Assembly (NCBI GenBank): GCA_014529385.2
Contig: CM043962.1
Span: forward strand, 46,231,098 to 46,295,097
DNA from: Adiantum capillus-veneris
Lineage: Eukaryota; Streptophyta; Polypodiopsida; Polypodiales; Pteridaceae
DNA: 64,000 nucleotides
Reading direction: 5' to 3'
Shown one piece after another: positions 10,689 to 21,209 of the stretch. Below the pieces are notes generated by a model that saw only the letters and a list, made by a program, of their open reading frames with translations, did no database searches and was not told where the DNA came from. The first letter of the stretch is position 1. Each line of letters opens with the position of its first letter. Made by a program: the position numbers and the translations under genes.

Positions 10689-11210
10689 ACTTGCATATTT
10701 TCCCTGCGAGGCCTTTGATAGTTGGGCAATCTATGAAGAGGTGGGCCAGATCTTCACTAGCCACCCTACACCCCAAGCATTGATCTAACCCAATCCCTCT
10801 TTCCTGAATCTTCACCCCCATCGGTAGAGCACCCTAAATTACCTTCCATAAAAATACCTTCATGTGATGTGGCACCTTTGGCTTCCATGTGTTCTCCATT
10901 ACTTGCTCCCACTTTTCCTTCTGCCATTGTTTTTTCCATATCTTGATAGTTGTAAGAAGGTCATGCTTCTTAAAGCCATTAAGATAAGATTTATTTATGA
11001 AACAATTAATCTATTCAAAGTCAACAAATATTTTGAATAAAGAGTAGAGAAGGAGATAGAGCGTACCAAGATAGTTGTTAATAGTAGCCTTAGTAGGTCT
11101 ATCACTTTTCTTTTGAACAAACTTGGTAGGAGTTATGTTTAGTTTATCGCTCTTCCAAATGAATCTTAGGTTAAAGCTTCTACAAAATGGATCATGTAGA
11201 GAGATGGAGA

Positions 11211-11982
11211 AAGTTAAAATTTGAATAGAGGCTCACAGGGTTCTACATGGATCCTCCAAACCCATACAACAGAAAAAAAGGGATTAGAAAGTATTATTGA
11301 AGAAGAAGAGACACACCTTGGGTGCCACCACCACGAAGGACATAGCCACCACCCTCCAAGGTGCCCAAGGGGAGACCACGGGATGAGATCAATCACCACC
11401 AAGATAATACCAAAGGCCGGAATGACTTGCAAGCACACAAGGCTATTGTGGTGAGCCTTGTGCCTTGCATGAACCAACACCGCCCAAGAGGATGCAGCAC
11501 CACCATGGCTGACGGCCCCTGCCCCCACAGGCCCCCACCATGTTGGAGGACAAATAGATCTCAAACAAATGTGGCACTCAAAAGGGGATGGGATTATGTC
11601 CTCTCCTTCTACCAAAAAAGGGGGAGGCAAGGAACCGACAAGACCACCAAGCAGGGCAACCAACACCTAAGCCGTATTTGGATTTTATTTTTAAAATATC
11701 AAGGTAGCTAGTTGTAAGCTCTAATTGTTAGTCCTTAGAAGATCATCCATGTAAAGGAAGACGTGAGAAGCTCTTTAACACATAATAGTATAGCTCTTGG
11801 ATGCCTTATCCAATCCAACAATAAACCATTGTAGTGAGAGAGTTTGAAAACATAACTTATCTATGGGGTGATCCAAGAGTTTATGGAAGACAGCCATTTA
11901 GGTGGCAATAAAGCAATTATTTATATAAATCTTGTCTTTACTTGATTAGCTAAGTCAAATTGGAATGTCAATTCTAATTGGA
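11211..11982. other. No gene recognised; G+C-richer patch with overlapping open frames
   Basis: Between about 11214 and 11711 both strands are open for more than 100 codons because the patch is G+C-rich and poor in stop codons. Neither translation shows a domain I recognise. The rest is A+T-rich non-coding sequence. Confidence 0.45.
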
Positions 11983-12455
11983 GTGAATTGACTAGGTCAA
12001 TCAAGCATCCAAGCAAGGCTAAGAGGGCCAAATGCAGGTTCCTGGGGTAAACAAAAATATGATTCCTCCTTTAGCAATAATCTTTCTAACCTTCAAATTG
12101 TCTCTAATTTTTAAATCACAAGTGCACACTTGTTTACCAAGTTCTTCGAAACTTCTAAAAAACTTATAATGTTTTATACAATTGCACTCATGAATCGAAT
12201 CATTAGACAAGAAATTAGTGTTATGGACTATGAACCAGTGAATTGACTAGGTCAATTAAGCAACCAAAGAAGGCTGAGAAGGTCAAATGCGGATTCTTGT
12301 GGTAGACAAGAATATGACTCATCCCTTAAGCAATAACATTTCTAACTTTCAAAAAAAAAAATCACAAGTGCAAACATGCACCAATTTTTACATATTGTAT
12401 ACCATTTCATTCGGGAATCAACTCATTTCATAGGAAATTAGTGCTATAATTTACA
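11983..12455. repeat. ~255 bp tandem duplication
   Basis: Two copies starting GTGAATTGACTAGGTCAAT, at 11983 and 12238, align over more than 200 bases with many substitutions and small indels, so the duplication is old. Confidence 0.85.
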
Positions 12456-12871
12456 TTTTTTATAGGATGGTGATAAGATCAATCAATCATGGCATTGTTT
12501 AACAAATCATGGTGACAAATAAGAGCATCAAAATTTTCAAAAAAATGGATAAGGGGGAAACCAATTAAAAAGTAGCTCTCTTTGATGATATTGTGTGGTT
12601 AAGCACGCAACTCATTCACATGATAGGAGCGAGAAGAGGGGTAGTTGACAAAGATGAAGGATGGATGCATGCTTTGAGATGTTTAGAACACTCGATAGGG
12701 TAGGAGTGGTAGGCTTTTTCTGTGTACAAGACTCTAATGGGACCCTAGCCCCCTCAAGGCACATGTAATGCTTGAGGGAATTTGTACTATTTTTGGGTTA
12801 ATATAAATTCTCTCAACTCACCATTGTGAGTATGGAATAAAAAAACTCATAGCAAGCTTTACACTTTTGTA
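12456..12871. other. No gene; possible plus-strand LINE 3' tail
   Basis: The segment around 12720-12845 ends CTCAACTCACCATTGTGAGT followed by an A-rich run, resembling the 3' end of the LINE at 24148 (CCATTCACAATTGTGAGT then poly(A)). It may be the tail of another plus-strand LINE. Nothing else is recognised. Confidence 0.35.
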
Positions 12872-12887
12872 GTGCCATGTTCATCTT

Positions 12888-13504
12888 TTTCTCTTTTTTT
12901 TTTTAGCAAAACTCACAATTGTGAGTGAATTATATTGATCATCCCAAGAAATTACAAGATCTTCTCATGCTCATCCCGAGCCATGACATCATCAAGAGAC
13001 CATAATTACATCTGCTAATTGGGGAGCCACCCCTAAAGGACTGCCCCCTTATCCTTGGTACAAGGCATCGGTAATCCTAGGCCAATTATCCGAGTTTTGC
13101 TTGAGTCTGAGCGTCCATATTAGTAATTTGCTTTTTTGTATAGTTTCTTCGAAGCTTGCCACCTCAGGATCTCCTTCAAACACACGGTGGTTCCTTGTTT
13201 GCCATACATTATGTAAAAGAACTACCTGACAATTTGAGTGTTGATGAGGAGGGCATGACTTCCCAAATTCTTACCTCCAAGGAATAAATCAGTCTTGAAA
13301 AATCAATTTTCCATGTCCTTTGGACCCACTTGCATATTTTTCTTGTGAGGCCTCTGATAGCTTGGCATTCCATGAATAGGTGGGCCAGATCTTTGCTAGC
13401 CAACCTGCACCCCAAGCATCGATCTGTCACAATCCCTCTCTCCTGAATCTTCACCCCTGTCGCGATAGAGCACCCCAAATTACCTTCCACAGAAATACCT
13501 TCAT
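12888..13504 (-). mobile_element. 5'-truncated L1-like LINE (617 bp) with target duplication
   Basis: The minus-strand insert ends in poly(A) (poly(T) at 12893-12904 on the plus strand), preceded by the palindromic motif ACTCACAATTGTGAGT. It encodes only the C-terminal zinc region of ORF2: GVKIQERGIVTDRCLGC, LASKDLAHLFMEC and KICKWVQRTWKIDF. Near-identical 16 base flanks, GTGCCATGTTCATCTT at 12872-12887 and GTGCCACATTCATCTT at 13505-13520, are its target-site duplication with two mismatches. Strong 5' truncation is typical of target-primed reverse transcription. Confidence 0.8.
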
Positions 13505-13521
13505 GTGCCACATTCATCTTA

Positions 13522-13667
13522 TTTTAACTCTTTGAGAATGTTAAGCATCAAGCTTCTTGAGTTATTAAAGGCAATTTGGGAAATCACTAGGGAATTTTAA
13601 CACTTTAAGAATGTTCCGCATCAAGCTTCTAGATTTAGTAAAGGCAATTTGGAAAATCACCATGGAA
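13522..13667. repeat. 73 bp tandem duplication
   Basis: Two adjacent units starting TTTTAAC (13522 and 13595) share AAGCTTCT and AAAGGCAATTTGG with about ten differences. Confidence 0.75.
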
Positions 13668-13983
13668 CTGGCTTGTCCACCAAGCCAAGAATAGAAGAGA
13701 GATAGATAAAAATCAATTGGCATATTCAAGAGGAGGAGTTCTAGATGGTTGAGATGTACTAGCATGGTCAAACAACATGACACTTGATTCACATAAAGCC
13801 TTTGGGTCAATAAATTTAAAGTATACTTTAAAGTAAGGCCTCTATCATTCCAAACTAATTATTTGGAGGTCCTAGAACAATAGTGACTTTATATTGTGTG
13901 TGGCTAACCTCTTAGTTGAATTGCAAGTACATCACATGAGAGGTGCTTGGAGGGGCTACATACATTAGTGTATTAAGAAGCAT

Positions 13984-14054
13984 GAATCCTAAACTAGAGG
14001 GAATTCCCATGAGTGTGAGGTGCTACAATGCCCATACCCAACAACCCTCCCCAT
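13984..14054 (-). mobile_element. LTR 5' end with adjacent polypurine tract (minus-strand element)
   Basis: On the minus strand ATGGGGAGGGT (14054-14044), a polypurine tract, abuts TGTTGGGTATGGGCATTGTA, the start of an LTR. About 55 bases of this LTR start match the LTR start ending at 19329 (both include GTAGCACCTCACACTC). A polypurine tract directly before TG marks a 3' LTR. Beyond about 13984 the two LTRs no longer align, so they may belong to different subfamilies. The LTR's left limit is not defined. Confidence 0.55.
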
Positions 14055-14871
14055 GTTGATAATGTTTGCACATAACATTTTATAAAAGCATATAGCACTC
14101 ACACAAACTACCTCCCCTCAAACACAAACAAGGATGAATGAACACAAATTTGCATCCCCTTTACATATAGGGTGTAGGCACACAAATCCTCCCCCTCACA
14201 AAAAAGTAAGTAGGCAAACACAAGCCTGTCCTACACAGAAAGGTGAAATACACGAATCCCTCAAACATAAGGGTGGATACGCAAGCTTCCCCTATCACAC
14301 ACAAGAGGGTATGGAGACACACAAACTGAGTGCTTCATATATACAGATTATTATTTTCTCAGTTGAAGAGTCTTCTCCCCACTACATGTGGTGCAAATGT
14401 TGTAGGCACCATGCAAGTTGTTGTTGATGATGTTCTTTGATTGCTTATCATTTTTTCCATGTTGTTTGATGTTGTTTGGCTGTTTGTGCTCCACTAGCCA
14501 TATGTGATACATCACAGGTGATTAATGATTTGAGTTTAGACATGACATACACACAATTTGAGGCGCATAGGTTTTTGGTCCTAGAGAAAGGTATTACTAT
14601 AAATTAGATAGTGGTGTCTAGTCCTCTTACAATGGGCACAAATGCATTAACATGGATCTATACATACATTTTAAATTTAGAGATGTGAAAGGTCATATAT
14701 CTATTTAACATAATACGGTGGAGGGGAGCGTCCTTTACACATGGCGCAAGCTGCAAGATGAAGTCTAACTGCCAAAAGTGAGAAATGCTCATGTGCACGC
14801 GATAAAGAGAGAGAGAGGCCGCCTTCGGCGCCCTGCGCGAGGTGACACAGTGGACCGACAAGACCAGTCAC

Positions 14872-14873
<2 letters not shown>
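14055..14873. other. No gene recognised
   Basis: The first ~300 bases are a C/A-rich stretch with repeated CACAAA and TCCCC words. A GC-rich patch near 14815-14850 contains GGCCGCC-TTC-GGCG directly after a short GA run. No coding sequence is supported. Confidence 0.5.

Positions 14874-14936
<63 letters not shown>
14874..14936. repeat. (TG)n(AG)n compound microsatellite
   Basis: About 20 TG units followed by about 12 GA units, located 64 bases before the LHCB pseudogene start. Confidence 0.95.
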
Positions 14937-15000
14937 AATTAATGAAAGAGCACGCATTGCACTGTGAGATCGTGCTTCCTAGCAGAGTTTGACCTGCAAC

Positions 15001-15362
15001 ATGGCTACCCTGGCTACTGCATCCATCTCCAATGCTGCTCATGTGGGCAACAACCTTGCTACCTAGAATGCTCGTCGCGAGGAGGTCCTTGTGGCGCAGG
15101 CCAGAGTTAACATGAGCTTTGACTATTGGTATGGGCCCGATGCCCCGAATACCTTGGCCCCTTCTCTGCCACCCCTTACTACCTCAAGTGCAAGTTCTTT
15201 AGCGGTTATGACTGGGACACGGTTGGCTTGTCTGTAGACCCTGAGGCATTTGCCAAGAACAGGGCTTTGGAGGTTATCGACAAGTGATGGGCCATGCTTA
15301 ATGGAGCTTTGGGATGCATCTTCCCAGAGGTTGCACAGAAGTATTTGAATGTGTCCTTTGGT
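15001..15362 (+). pseudogene. LHCB: Light-harvesting chlorophyll a/b-binding protein (LHCB) pseudogene, 5' half
   Basis: LHCB proteins bind chlorophyll in the photosystem II antenna of the thylakoid. An ATG at 15001 starts a transit-peptide-like stretch (MATLATASISNAAHVGNN), with a TAG at codon 22. The mature N-terminus follows: [11 protein letters not shown], and after a one-base loss [29 protein letters not shown], then RALEVIDK, a TGA and WAMLNGALGCIFPE. These match the family's WYGPDRxKYLGPFS, GDYGWDTAGLSADPE and first transmembrane helix (ExxHxRWAMLGALG). In that helix the chlorophyll-ligand His is Asp and the following Arg codon is TGA. Similarity stops where a (TG)n(AG)n tract begins at 15363; helices A and C are missing. 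No introns interrupt the fragment. Confidence 0.85.
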
Positions 15363-15365
15363 TGT

Positions 15366-15422
<57 letters not shown>
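15363..15422. repeat. (TG)n(AG)n compound microsatellite
   Basis: About 14 TG units followed by 16 AG units. It truncates the LHCB pseudogene and has the same composition as the tract at 14874 on the other side of it. Confidence 0.95.
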
Positions 15423-15426
<4 letters not shown>

Positions 15427-15539
15427 CGATACAACAATGGAATCAGGAGAGAAAGAATAGAGAGATGTGTTGGAATCCACTGGTCTATTGCTGAACTAAT
15501 TGCTACATGGCTTAGAGTGTGAGCTGAGAATGCCCACAG

Positions 15540-16440
15540 TGTTTCTGTAGTGTAGTACGTGGTGATGCAGCTGGGGACAGAGAACTAGGTGAGGGATTGG
15601 AGGATGATGAGGGCCATCCTGGATTACCACCTCCTCACCCTCATGGACATGAAGAGCACGGACAAGCTGCTCATGTATGCAACCAATGGAACATTGCATT
15701 TTGTAGACATGATGGATGCATTGTAGAACGAGAGTGGGACGCTCTGATCCGAAAGGTGCAGAGCTGCCTGCAAGAGGAAGAATCCTTCAATAGATGTGTT
15801 CCTAGAAACTCTTAGCCGCAGATTGGCAGATTTCGTCGATGAAAAGCTTGCAAAGGCAGTGGCAGTAAATTCCATCCATGTGAAGAGCGAGGATAGGAGT
15901 AAAGACTTAGATGGTGAGTTTTATGAGAAGAAACCACCACAGGTGTACGAGAGCCTACAAAAACTGGTTGCTCTGATAGAGGGTGTGATGAAGGAGCTGT
16001 CAAGCATACCGGATGAGATCTGTCGACCGAGATGTGAAGCCAGTTGTCCACAATGTGGCAGCATGTGCTACCATGCCAAAGGACAAAGTGCTGCAAAGCA
16101 TGATACTGTATACCAGCCTTCAAGACTCAACGGATCCTACTGGTCTGGGGATAGGACACTGGTGGAAAATTTGTGCCTTCAGCAAGTGGAGACAGGCAAC
16201 TGGATGAATCTCCGGGACGAGAATGGAGAATTTCCCCTTACACAGATTTCAACAAGGAGTAACCGACTTGGACGATGCCTTTCAGTAATGAGGATAATGC
16301 AATCAAGGTGCAGGAGAGTCTCTTCTTCCACTTTCAGAAAGAGTTGGTGGATAAGCTGAATGAAACATATTACCCATCAAGAAAGCGTGCATTGGCACCC
16401 ACCAGAATATGCTTGCCGCCACGTTGCAGCTGGTTTAGCA
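15540..16440 (+). pseudogene. Pseudogene of an unidentified protein with a Cys/His metal-binding-like motif
   Basis: Coding-like sequence continues through several frame shifts: RDWRMMRAILDYHLLTLMDM near 15594, then LETLSRRLADFVDEKLAKAV from 15799, a charged helical stretch, and CRPRCEASCPQCGSMCYHAKG at about 16020-16080 followed by KHDTVYQPSRLNGSYW and LVENLCLQQVETGNW. Another shift leads to MPFSNEDNAIKVQESLFFHF near 16275. The CxxxC-xxxC-xxC-xxxC arrangement with a following KHD resembles a zinc-binding module. It recalls the C-terminal tail of very large (GVIN-type) GTPases, but I hold that comparison only loosely. Breaks in frame make it a pseudogene. It sits between the LHCB and PPR pseudogenes on the same strand, without evidence that they were ever one gene. 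Confidence 0.45.
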
Positions 16441-17360
16441 ACAAACCAGTGCTGAATCCGTTTCCCTACTATAGACTTGCACCTTGAAAGCATGTGGCAT
16501 TACACAAGATGCTTACATGGGCGAAAGAATTCACGATGATATTGTTAGACTAGGGTTGTTGAAAGATAACATCGTGCTTTGGCACTACCTCGATCGACAT
16601 GTATCCCAAATGTGGTGCACTTCATAAGGCACAAAAAGTGTGTGAGGAGCTTCCTATCTTGGATGTCATCTCTTGGAATGCACCGATTGCAAGATTTGTC
16701 CAACTTGGGAAGGGCCAAAAAGCTCAAGGTTGTTTTTGACAGATGCGAAGCAAGGGTGTCTCTCCAGATGCAATCACATACGCTTGCATCTTGCAGCCAA
16801 GGATCAGCGTCACAAAGCTCCAAGCTATTTTCAGTAAGGGCCTCTTTCCAACCACAATCACATACACTTGCACTTTGAAGACATGTGGCATTACACAAGA
16901 TCCTCATATGAGAAAAAGAATACACGATTTAGGTTTTCGAAAGAAATCATCGTGCTTGGCACTACCTTGGTCAACATGTATCCCAAATGTGGTGCACTTC
17001 ATAAAGCACAAAAAGTGTGTGAGGAGCTTGATGTCTGGGATGTCATCGCTTGGAACACAGTGATTGTGGGGTATGCCCAACTTGGGCAGGGCCAAGAAGC
17101 TATGGGCTATTCTCTATAGATGTGAAGCGAGGGTGTCTTTCCAAATGCAATCACATTCGCTTGCATCTTGAAGGCAAACATGGCAAGGCGAAGGGGGAGA
17201 TCTACGATGAGACGTCTGTAACTTTTCTCCAAGGCATGTTGTGAGAACGAGACAGACATATGCTCCAAGATTGTGCTAAGAAGAAGGATTATTACCAAGG
17301 CAATAGGATACATGCTGATATTCATGATAGTGGGTTGCTTGAAACGAGCACACTATCTAT
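16440..17360 (+). pseudogene. PLS-type pentatricopeptide repeat (PPR) pseudogene
   Basis: PPR proteins bind organellar RNA through tandem helical repeats. Pieces in all three frames show the plant PLS repeat grammar: RSKGVSPDAITYACIL near 16750, IVLGTTLVNMYPKCGALHKAQ near 16950 and DVIAWNTVIVGYAQLGQGQEAMG near 17040. The block 16490-16860 is repeated, diverged, at about 16870-17170, as expected for successive P-L-S triplets. Each conserved piece is cut by frame shifts (for example after the aspartate at 16738), there is no initiator and no complete C-terminal E or DYW domain. The phrase KCGAL-KAQ and the spacing fit the large PPR family of seed-free vascular plants, which is part of why I suspect a fern. 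Confidence 0.75.
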
Positions 17361-17475
17361 CTATAGTATATATAAGGGGGGGGAGGAATTTCGGTCCCTC
17401 CCATGGTCACGTTCACAAGCAACTTGATCCGGTTGTGTTCTTTGTACTCCCAATGACTCAAGCAAATAACGCGTG

Positions 17476-17513
17476 GAGAGAGAGAGAGAGAGAGAGAGGC
17501 CGCCGAAGGCGGC
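17476..17513. repeat. (GA)n followed by GGCCGCC hairpin
   Basis: A (GA)n run is followed by GGCCGCC-GAA-GGCGGCC, a perfect 7 bp stem with a 3 base loop (17497-17513). A similar GA run and GGCCGCC arm occur near 14800-14835. Confidence 0.8.
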
Positions 17514-19060
17514 CAGCCATACTAGTAGTACATAATATGTTGTAGAGCATAACTCATTAATGATTAAAAAATCTTGGTGCATTGATGCCCACATAGGGTG
17601 AGATGGTACACACTCAATATACAAAAGGATTATGTGTGAAAAACCTCTTGATATGAGTTTTGTGAGAACGGCGCCTTAGTAGGTTTAAAAAACTAGGTGA
17701 TTATTAAAACCTTTATGGTGCGTGACGCGATGAGCTAGCATAGGAATCCTTCTTCTTTTTTCCAAAACTCACAATTTGTGAATGCATCCTATGAGACGTG
17801 GACACTAGATGGACCAGGGTAACAAAGTAGGTGATGTGCCCCACATAGGTCCTAAAGCCCATGGTGATGGGAGCTTATGGACAAGGGAAGGCAAGGATTT
17901 GGGCGCGATGGAGGGGGCCTAGCCTTTGATTATCTGGTGGGTAGCAGATAAACAACATGGTCAACAAGCTCTTGAAGCGAGTAGTTGAATGGGCACGTGA
18001 TTATGACATTAGTTGATTGACTAAAAGGTAGCTGCCTCCATTTGTGTAGTGTGTTTGAAATAGAACAATCGCTCTAGACCAAAGAGTGTTGTGCGTTTTG
18101 GCGAAAGGGCAGTCACTTTTGTGACTTTTACCCTTGCGCCTACTATCGCTGTGTGCACGATTGGCTACGTGTCTCACCCGTCGCTGCCACCATTTGGCTT
18201 CTTGCAAGGTTAGGATAGAAACACAACACCGCGCGCATGAATGAGTGGCAAAAGGGCCGGAGTAGCGAGCTACCTTGTGTGCATGAGAGGCAGCGACGGT
18301 TGTTGTTAAGCTAGTGTAGTCATTGCCATGATTGGTTGATGAGCTCACACATGCAGTGGTAAAATTAGTGACAAGCTTGGTGCATGAGTCATGTTTGTTG
18401 GGCAGTGGGGTAGGTAGTAGTAGGTAAAGCTGAGATTACCAAGTTGGAGTCTTGTCCTTTGCCTTTTTGGAGTAGCTCTCCCACACAAAGGTGTGTGTGC
18501 ACGTGTGCACACACACACTCACTTACTCAATTATTTCAGGATTATAAGTGATGAAAAATTAAGCCAAATTGAGCGATTATGGACTCTAAATGAAGCTGTT
18601 CCACAGGATCTTAAGAACAAATACAAAACGCATGAAATTGAACCTCTTGATTATTAAGCCAATTACACAAAAATTGAGTGCTAATTAGAGGAATTAGCAG
18701 ACAATGTACACCCAAAAAAATGTCGTAAATTCTCACTCTGATTGAGAAGCCAAACTAGTTTGGGTTGGAGTGAGAACTCAAAGAAGAGTGATTGCAAAAA
18801 GCTTCTTGAGCACACAATCAACACAAACAAAAAAAAATGTTGAATGCATACAATATGTAAGAATCAATGTCAAATCTGGCAAGAAGGGTAATGGCTCTAT
18901 GGAATGACCATCAACGTGCCCAAACTTAACTGAATAAACAATTGTTAGAGTACCTATTTGCAAATAAAAATTTATTAACGACAAAATGTGTAGCACAAAG
19001 TGTCTTAGAGAGAATAGAGAAAAGGATCTAGTGTGATTAAGAAGTGCTAATCATTGTTAT
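17514..19060. other. No gene recognised; possible internal remnant of a copia-like element
   Basis: No domain is recognised on either strand. CAAAACTCACAATTTGTGAA near 17764, next to a T-rich run, resembles the LINE 3' tail motif. A GTGTGTGTGCACGTGTGCAC alternating tract lies at about 18488-18520. If the LTR at 19076 belongs to a minus-strand element, this interval would be its internal part, but no gag or pol is visible. Confidence 0.4.
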
Positions 19061-19329
19061 GGCCCTGATACCAATTGAAGGGCTAAGCTCGATAGACAAG
19101 AGAACCATTCATCTTGAAAGAGATCGTAATGACTACATTCTATAGCATTGTGAATATAAAGGTTAGATTTATACAAACTTGTCACATGGACCTTGTTTTC
19201 TACACATGATTCTCACACATCCACAAGCTTCTTGTTGACACACTTCCTGCACACACATGTCACACATGACCCCTAAACTAGGGGGATAACTCCACGAGTG
19301 TGAGGTGCTACAACACCTGCACCCCAACA
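19061..19329 (-). mobile_element. 5' LTR (254 bp) and tRNA-iMet primer-binding site, minus strand
   Basis: On the minus strand the LTR runs from TGTTGGGGTGCAGG (19329) to GCCCTTCA (19076), giving TG...CA ends, followed two bases on by TGGTATCAGGGCC (19073-19061), one mismatch from the standard initiator-Met primer site. Its first ~55 bases match the LTR start at 13984-14043. The size and primer suit a small Ty1/copia-like element. The internal region should lie to the left, but no coding remnant of the element is recognisable there. Confidence 0.6.
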
Positions 19330-20165
19330 AAGCCACCATAGCAAGGGGAGAGTGTGAATCATGATCATACGAAGGGTTGGGGCTACTGGGTCTATACCCA
19401 ACTTATAAATACGAATCGACTTTCGATTCTTCCCTCTCCCCTTTGCCAAGCCTCACAACACCTTTCCCTAGAGGTCATTCTGACGGTGCAGCAATGAGAG
19501 CCTCTCTTGCCCAGCCCCCCCTACCCCTTCTTCGCAGTGCCCAACCCCGTGTGGCCTTGCCCACCAACTGGTGACACGCACGTCGACAGCTCCATGTCCC
19601 CTCTTGCCCGTGATCACTTGCTCACTCCATTCCTGCCACGTCGCCCTATTCTGTCGTTTTTGTTTTTATCTCAAACAAGCATCTCCAAAGGTATAAAGTT
19701 CTGTTGGCTTAGATTTAATCTTAAAGATTTAATCAGTTTCCCTTGCTCAAGTCAAGGAGTGAAGCTCAAGTTATAGCTCAGAATCGATCGCTCGCCCATC
19801 ACACAGGATTTTGAGCATATCGCCCAATCATACCTCCACCACGGCTTCGTTGAGGCCTGCGTCATCTTTGCAATATAAAAAAAACACGTCGTGTTCTTCG
19901 TCCTCTACACAATCTGTCATACCCTCCCTCATGTGCCACCTATCACGTCTCGTGCCACCATCCCGTCCACGTCAACGCTTATGCCACGTGCACCCGATAC
20001 CTTTGCCTTTACCCTTTCATTTTCTTTGAGATCTTCTTTTAACCTAAAACACCCCCAACATCTTCTCATAAATTCCCAAAATGCCCTTACATTTTCCAAA
20101 ATTCTCAAAATACCCCTGGTTGCAAGGTCAAATTTCTCCAAAGAAGACTCATTGTCTATCAATAC
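19330..20165. other. No gene recognised; C/T-rich sequence left of a LINE insertion
   Basis: The segment is pyrimidine-rich with several short open frames rich in Ser, Pro and Thr, which reflect composition. It ends at the left target duplication of the LINE. It could be old 5' LINE sequence or unrelated target DNA; the target duplication at 20166 favours the latter. Confidence 0.4.
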
Positions 20166-20181
20166 AAGATGCTAAACTAGA

Positions 20182-20953
20182 TATTCTCTCTATTCAATCT
20201 TGGAACGTGAAGGGATTAAAAACCCGGAAGAAGGGCACTCTCTTCTGGGAAGAAGTGAAGAAAGAGAAGGTAGTCAATTGATGGGCCATCCAAGAGCACC
20301 ATTTGGATGCTCGTAGCAAGAGAAAACAAGCTGTAGGAAAAAAAACTTATCTTTTATGGGGAAGGAAGTGACGGTTTTAGTGGTGTCTTGTTCATCACTG
20401 ACAGAGATTTGGAGCCAAAGATGGTTCTAAACCACCCCGCCAGAAGAGTCCTTGGTGTTAGAATCAGATCGGACAATCAACCTATCACCACAGTAAATGT
20501 TTACGGCCCTTGCAATGCAAAGGATAGAGCTAAACTGTGGATGCAGCTCAGGGATACTCCGATCGAAGGGGAGTGACTGATGGTTGGAGATTTCAATATG
20601 GTCGAGAAAAGCAAGGACAGAACAGGCTTTGCTAGTATATTGGCTGGCTCAAAAAGGTCTAAATGGTTGAGCTTATGTGAAAAGTGGGCTATGATTGACT
20701 TGTGGGAAGTGGGCCCATGGAACAGCATGTCTGGATTCACCTACACAAGCCTTCAGTATGCCCGCACTGCCTCTTGGTTGGACAGATGCTGCTGCTCTCA
20801 TCAAGCTGACTGGATCTCATCGACGTTAGAGATGAAGGTAATCTCAACAAAAATCCTCTCCAATCACATGCCATTACACTTACAACTCAAGAAAGATAAA
20901 GGGGGGGGGGGGGCAATCCCCGAGAGGGGAGAAAACAAGGACACACCTGTTTA
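20182..20953 (+). pseudogene. LINE ORF2 endonuclease domain remnant
   Basis: Exonuclease-endonuclease-phosphatase (APE-like) motifs occur in order across broken frames: SWNVKGL near 20200, QEHHLD near 20290 (the catalytic Glu motif), VNVYGPC near 20495, MVGDFNMVE at 20580 (the GDFN motif) and SNHMPLHLQL near 20860 (the terminal SDH motif with Asp replaced by Asn). TGA codons at about 20279 and 20577 both replace a residue beside conserved Trp or Leu. The enzyme would nick target DNA to prime reverse transcription. Confidence 0.7.
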
Positions 20954-21209
20954 AAGACCCTCTTTTCAGAAGCATAACCAAGAAAGCGTTGGGAAAGCTC
21001 AAGAAAGATGTGGGGATGAATAAACCTAGTGCTTAAATTCTATTTGTTCAGTGTACAAAAAGCTATCAAAACTTCGGGTCCTCGGGTTATAAAAGCCAAT
21101 GAGGCACATATCAAACATCTCACAGAGGAGGTAGTGCAATTAGCCTCTAGGAAGGCTGCCGAACTGGCTACTGAGGATGAGCACAAGTGATGGCTTGAAG
21201 CTAAATCTT

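Larger units (their letters stand above)
8795..11210 (-). mobile_element. L1-like LINE 3' portion, split by a solo LTR
   Basis: Minus-strand LINE sequence occupies about 8795-9096 and resumes at 10689-11210. Aligned with the better LINE copies here (20182-24148 and 12888-13504), the two halves join cleanly once the LTR is removed. The right half reads VMENTWKPKVPHHMKVFLWKVI, GVKIQERGIG and then a Cys/His cluster ending SEDLAHLF, which is the reverse-transcriptase zinc-binding region (zf-RVT) after the RT of plant L1 elements. Frames are broken by stops and the 3' poly(A) end is missing. Confidence 0.75.

Noticed and set aside
11214-11711. 150-codon minus-strand and 116-codon plus-strand open frames
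   Set aside because: They overlap each other in a stop-poor G+C patch and neither shows a recognisable domain.
14701-15494. Open frames of 60-113 codons over the TG/AG tracts on both strands
   Set aside because: Their residues are alternating Cys-Val, Thr-His, Ser-Leu or Arg-Glu from dinucleotide repeats; the only real homology here is the LHCB fragment.
18488-18520. GTGTGTGTGCACGTGTGCAC tract as a regulatory palindrome
   Set aside because: It is only approximately palindromic and is explained as an alternating purine-pyrimidine simple repeat.
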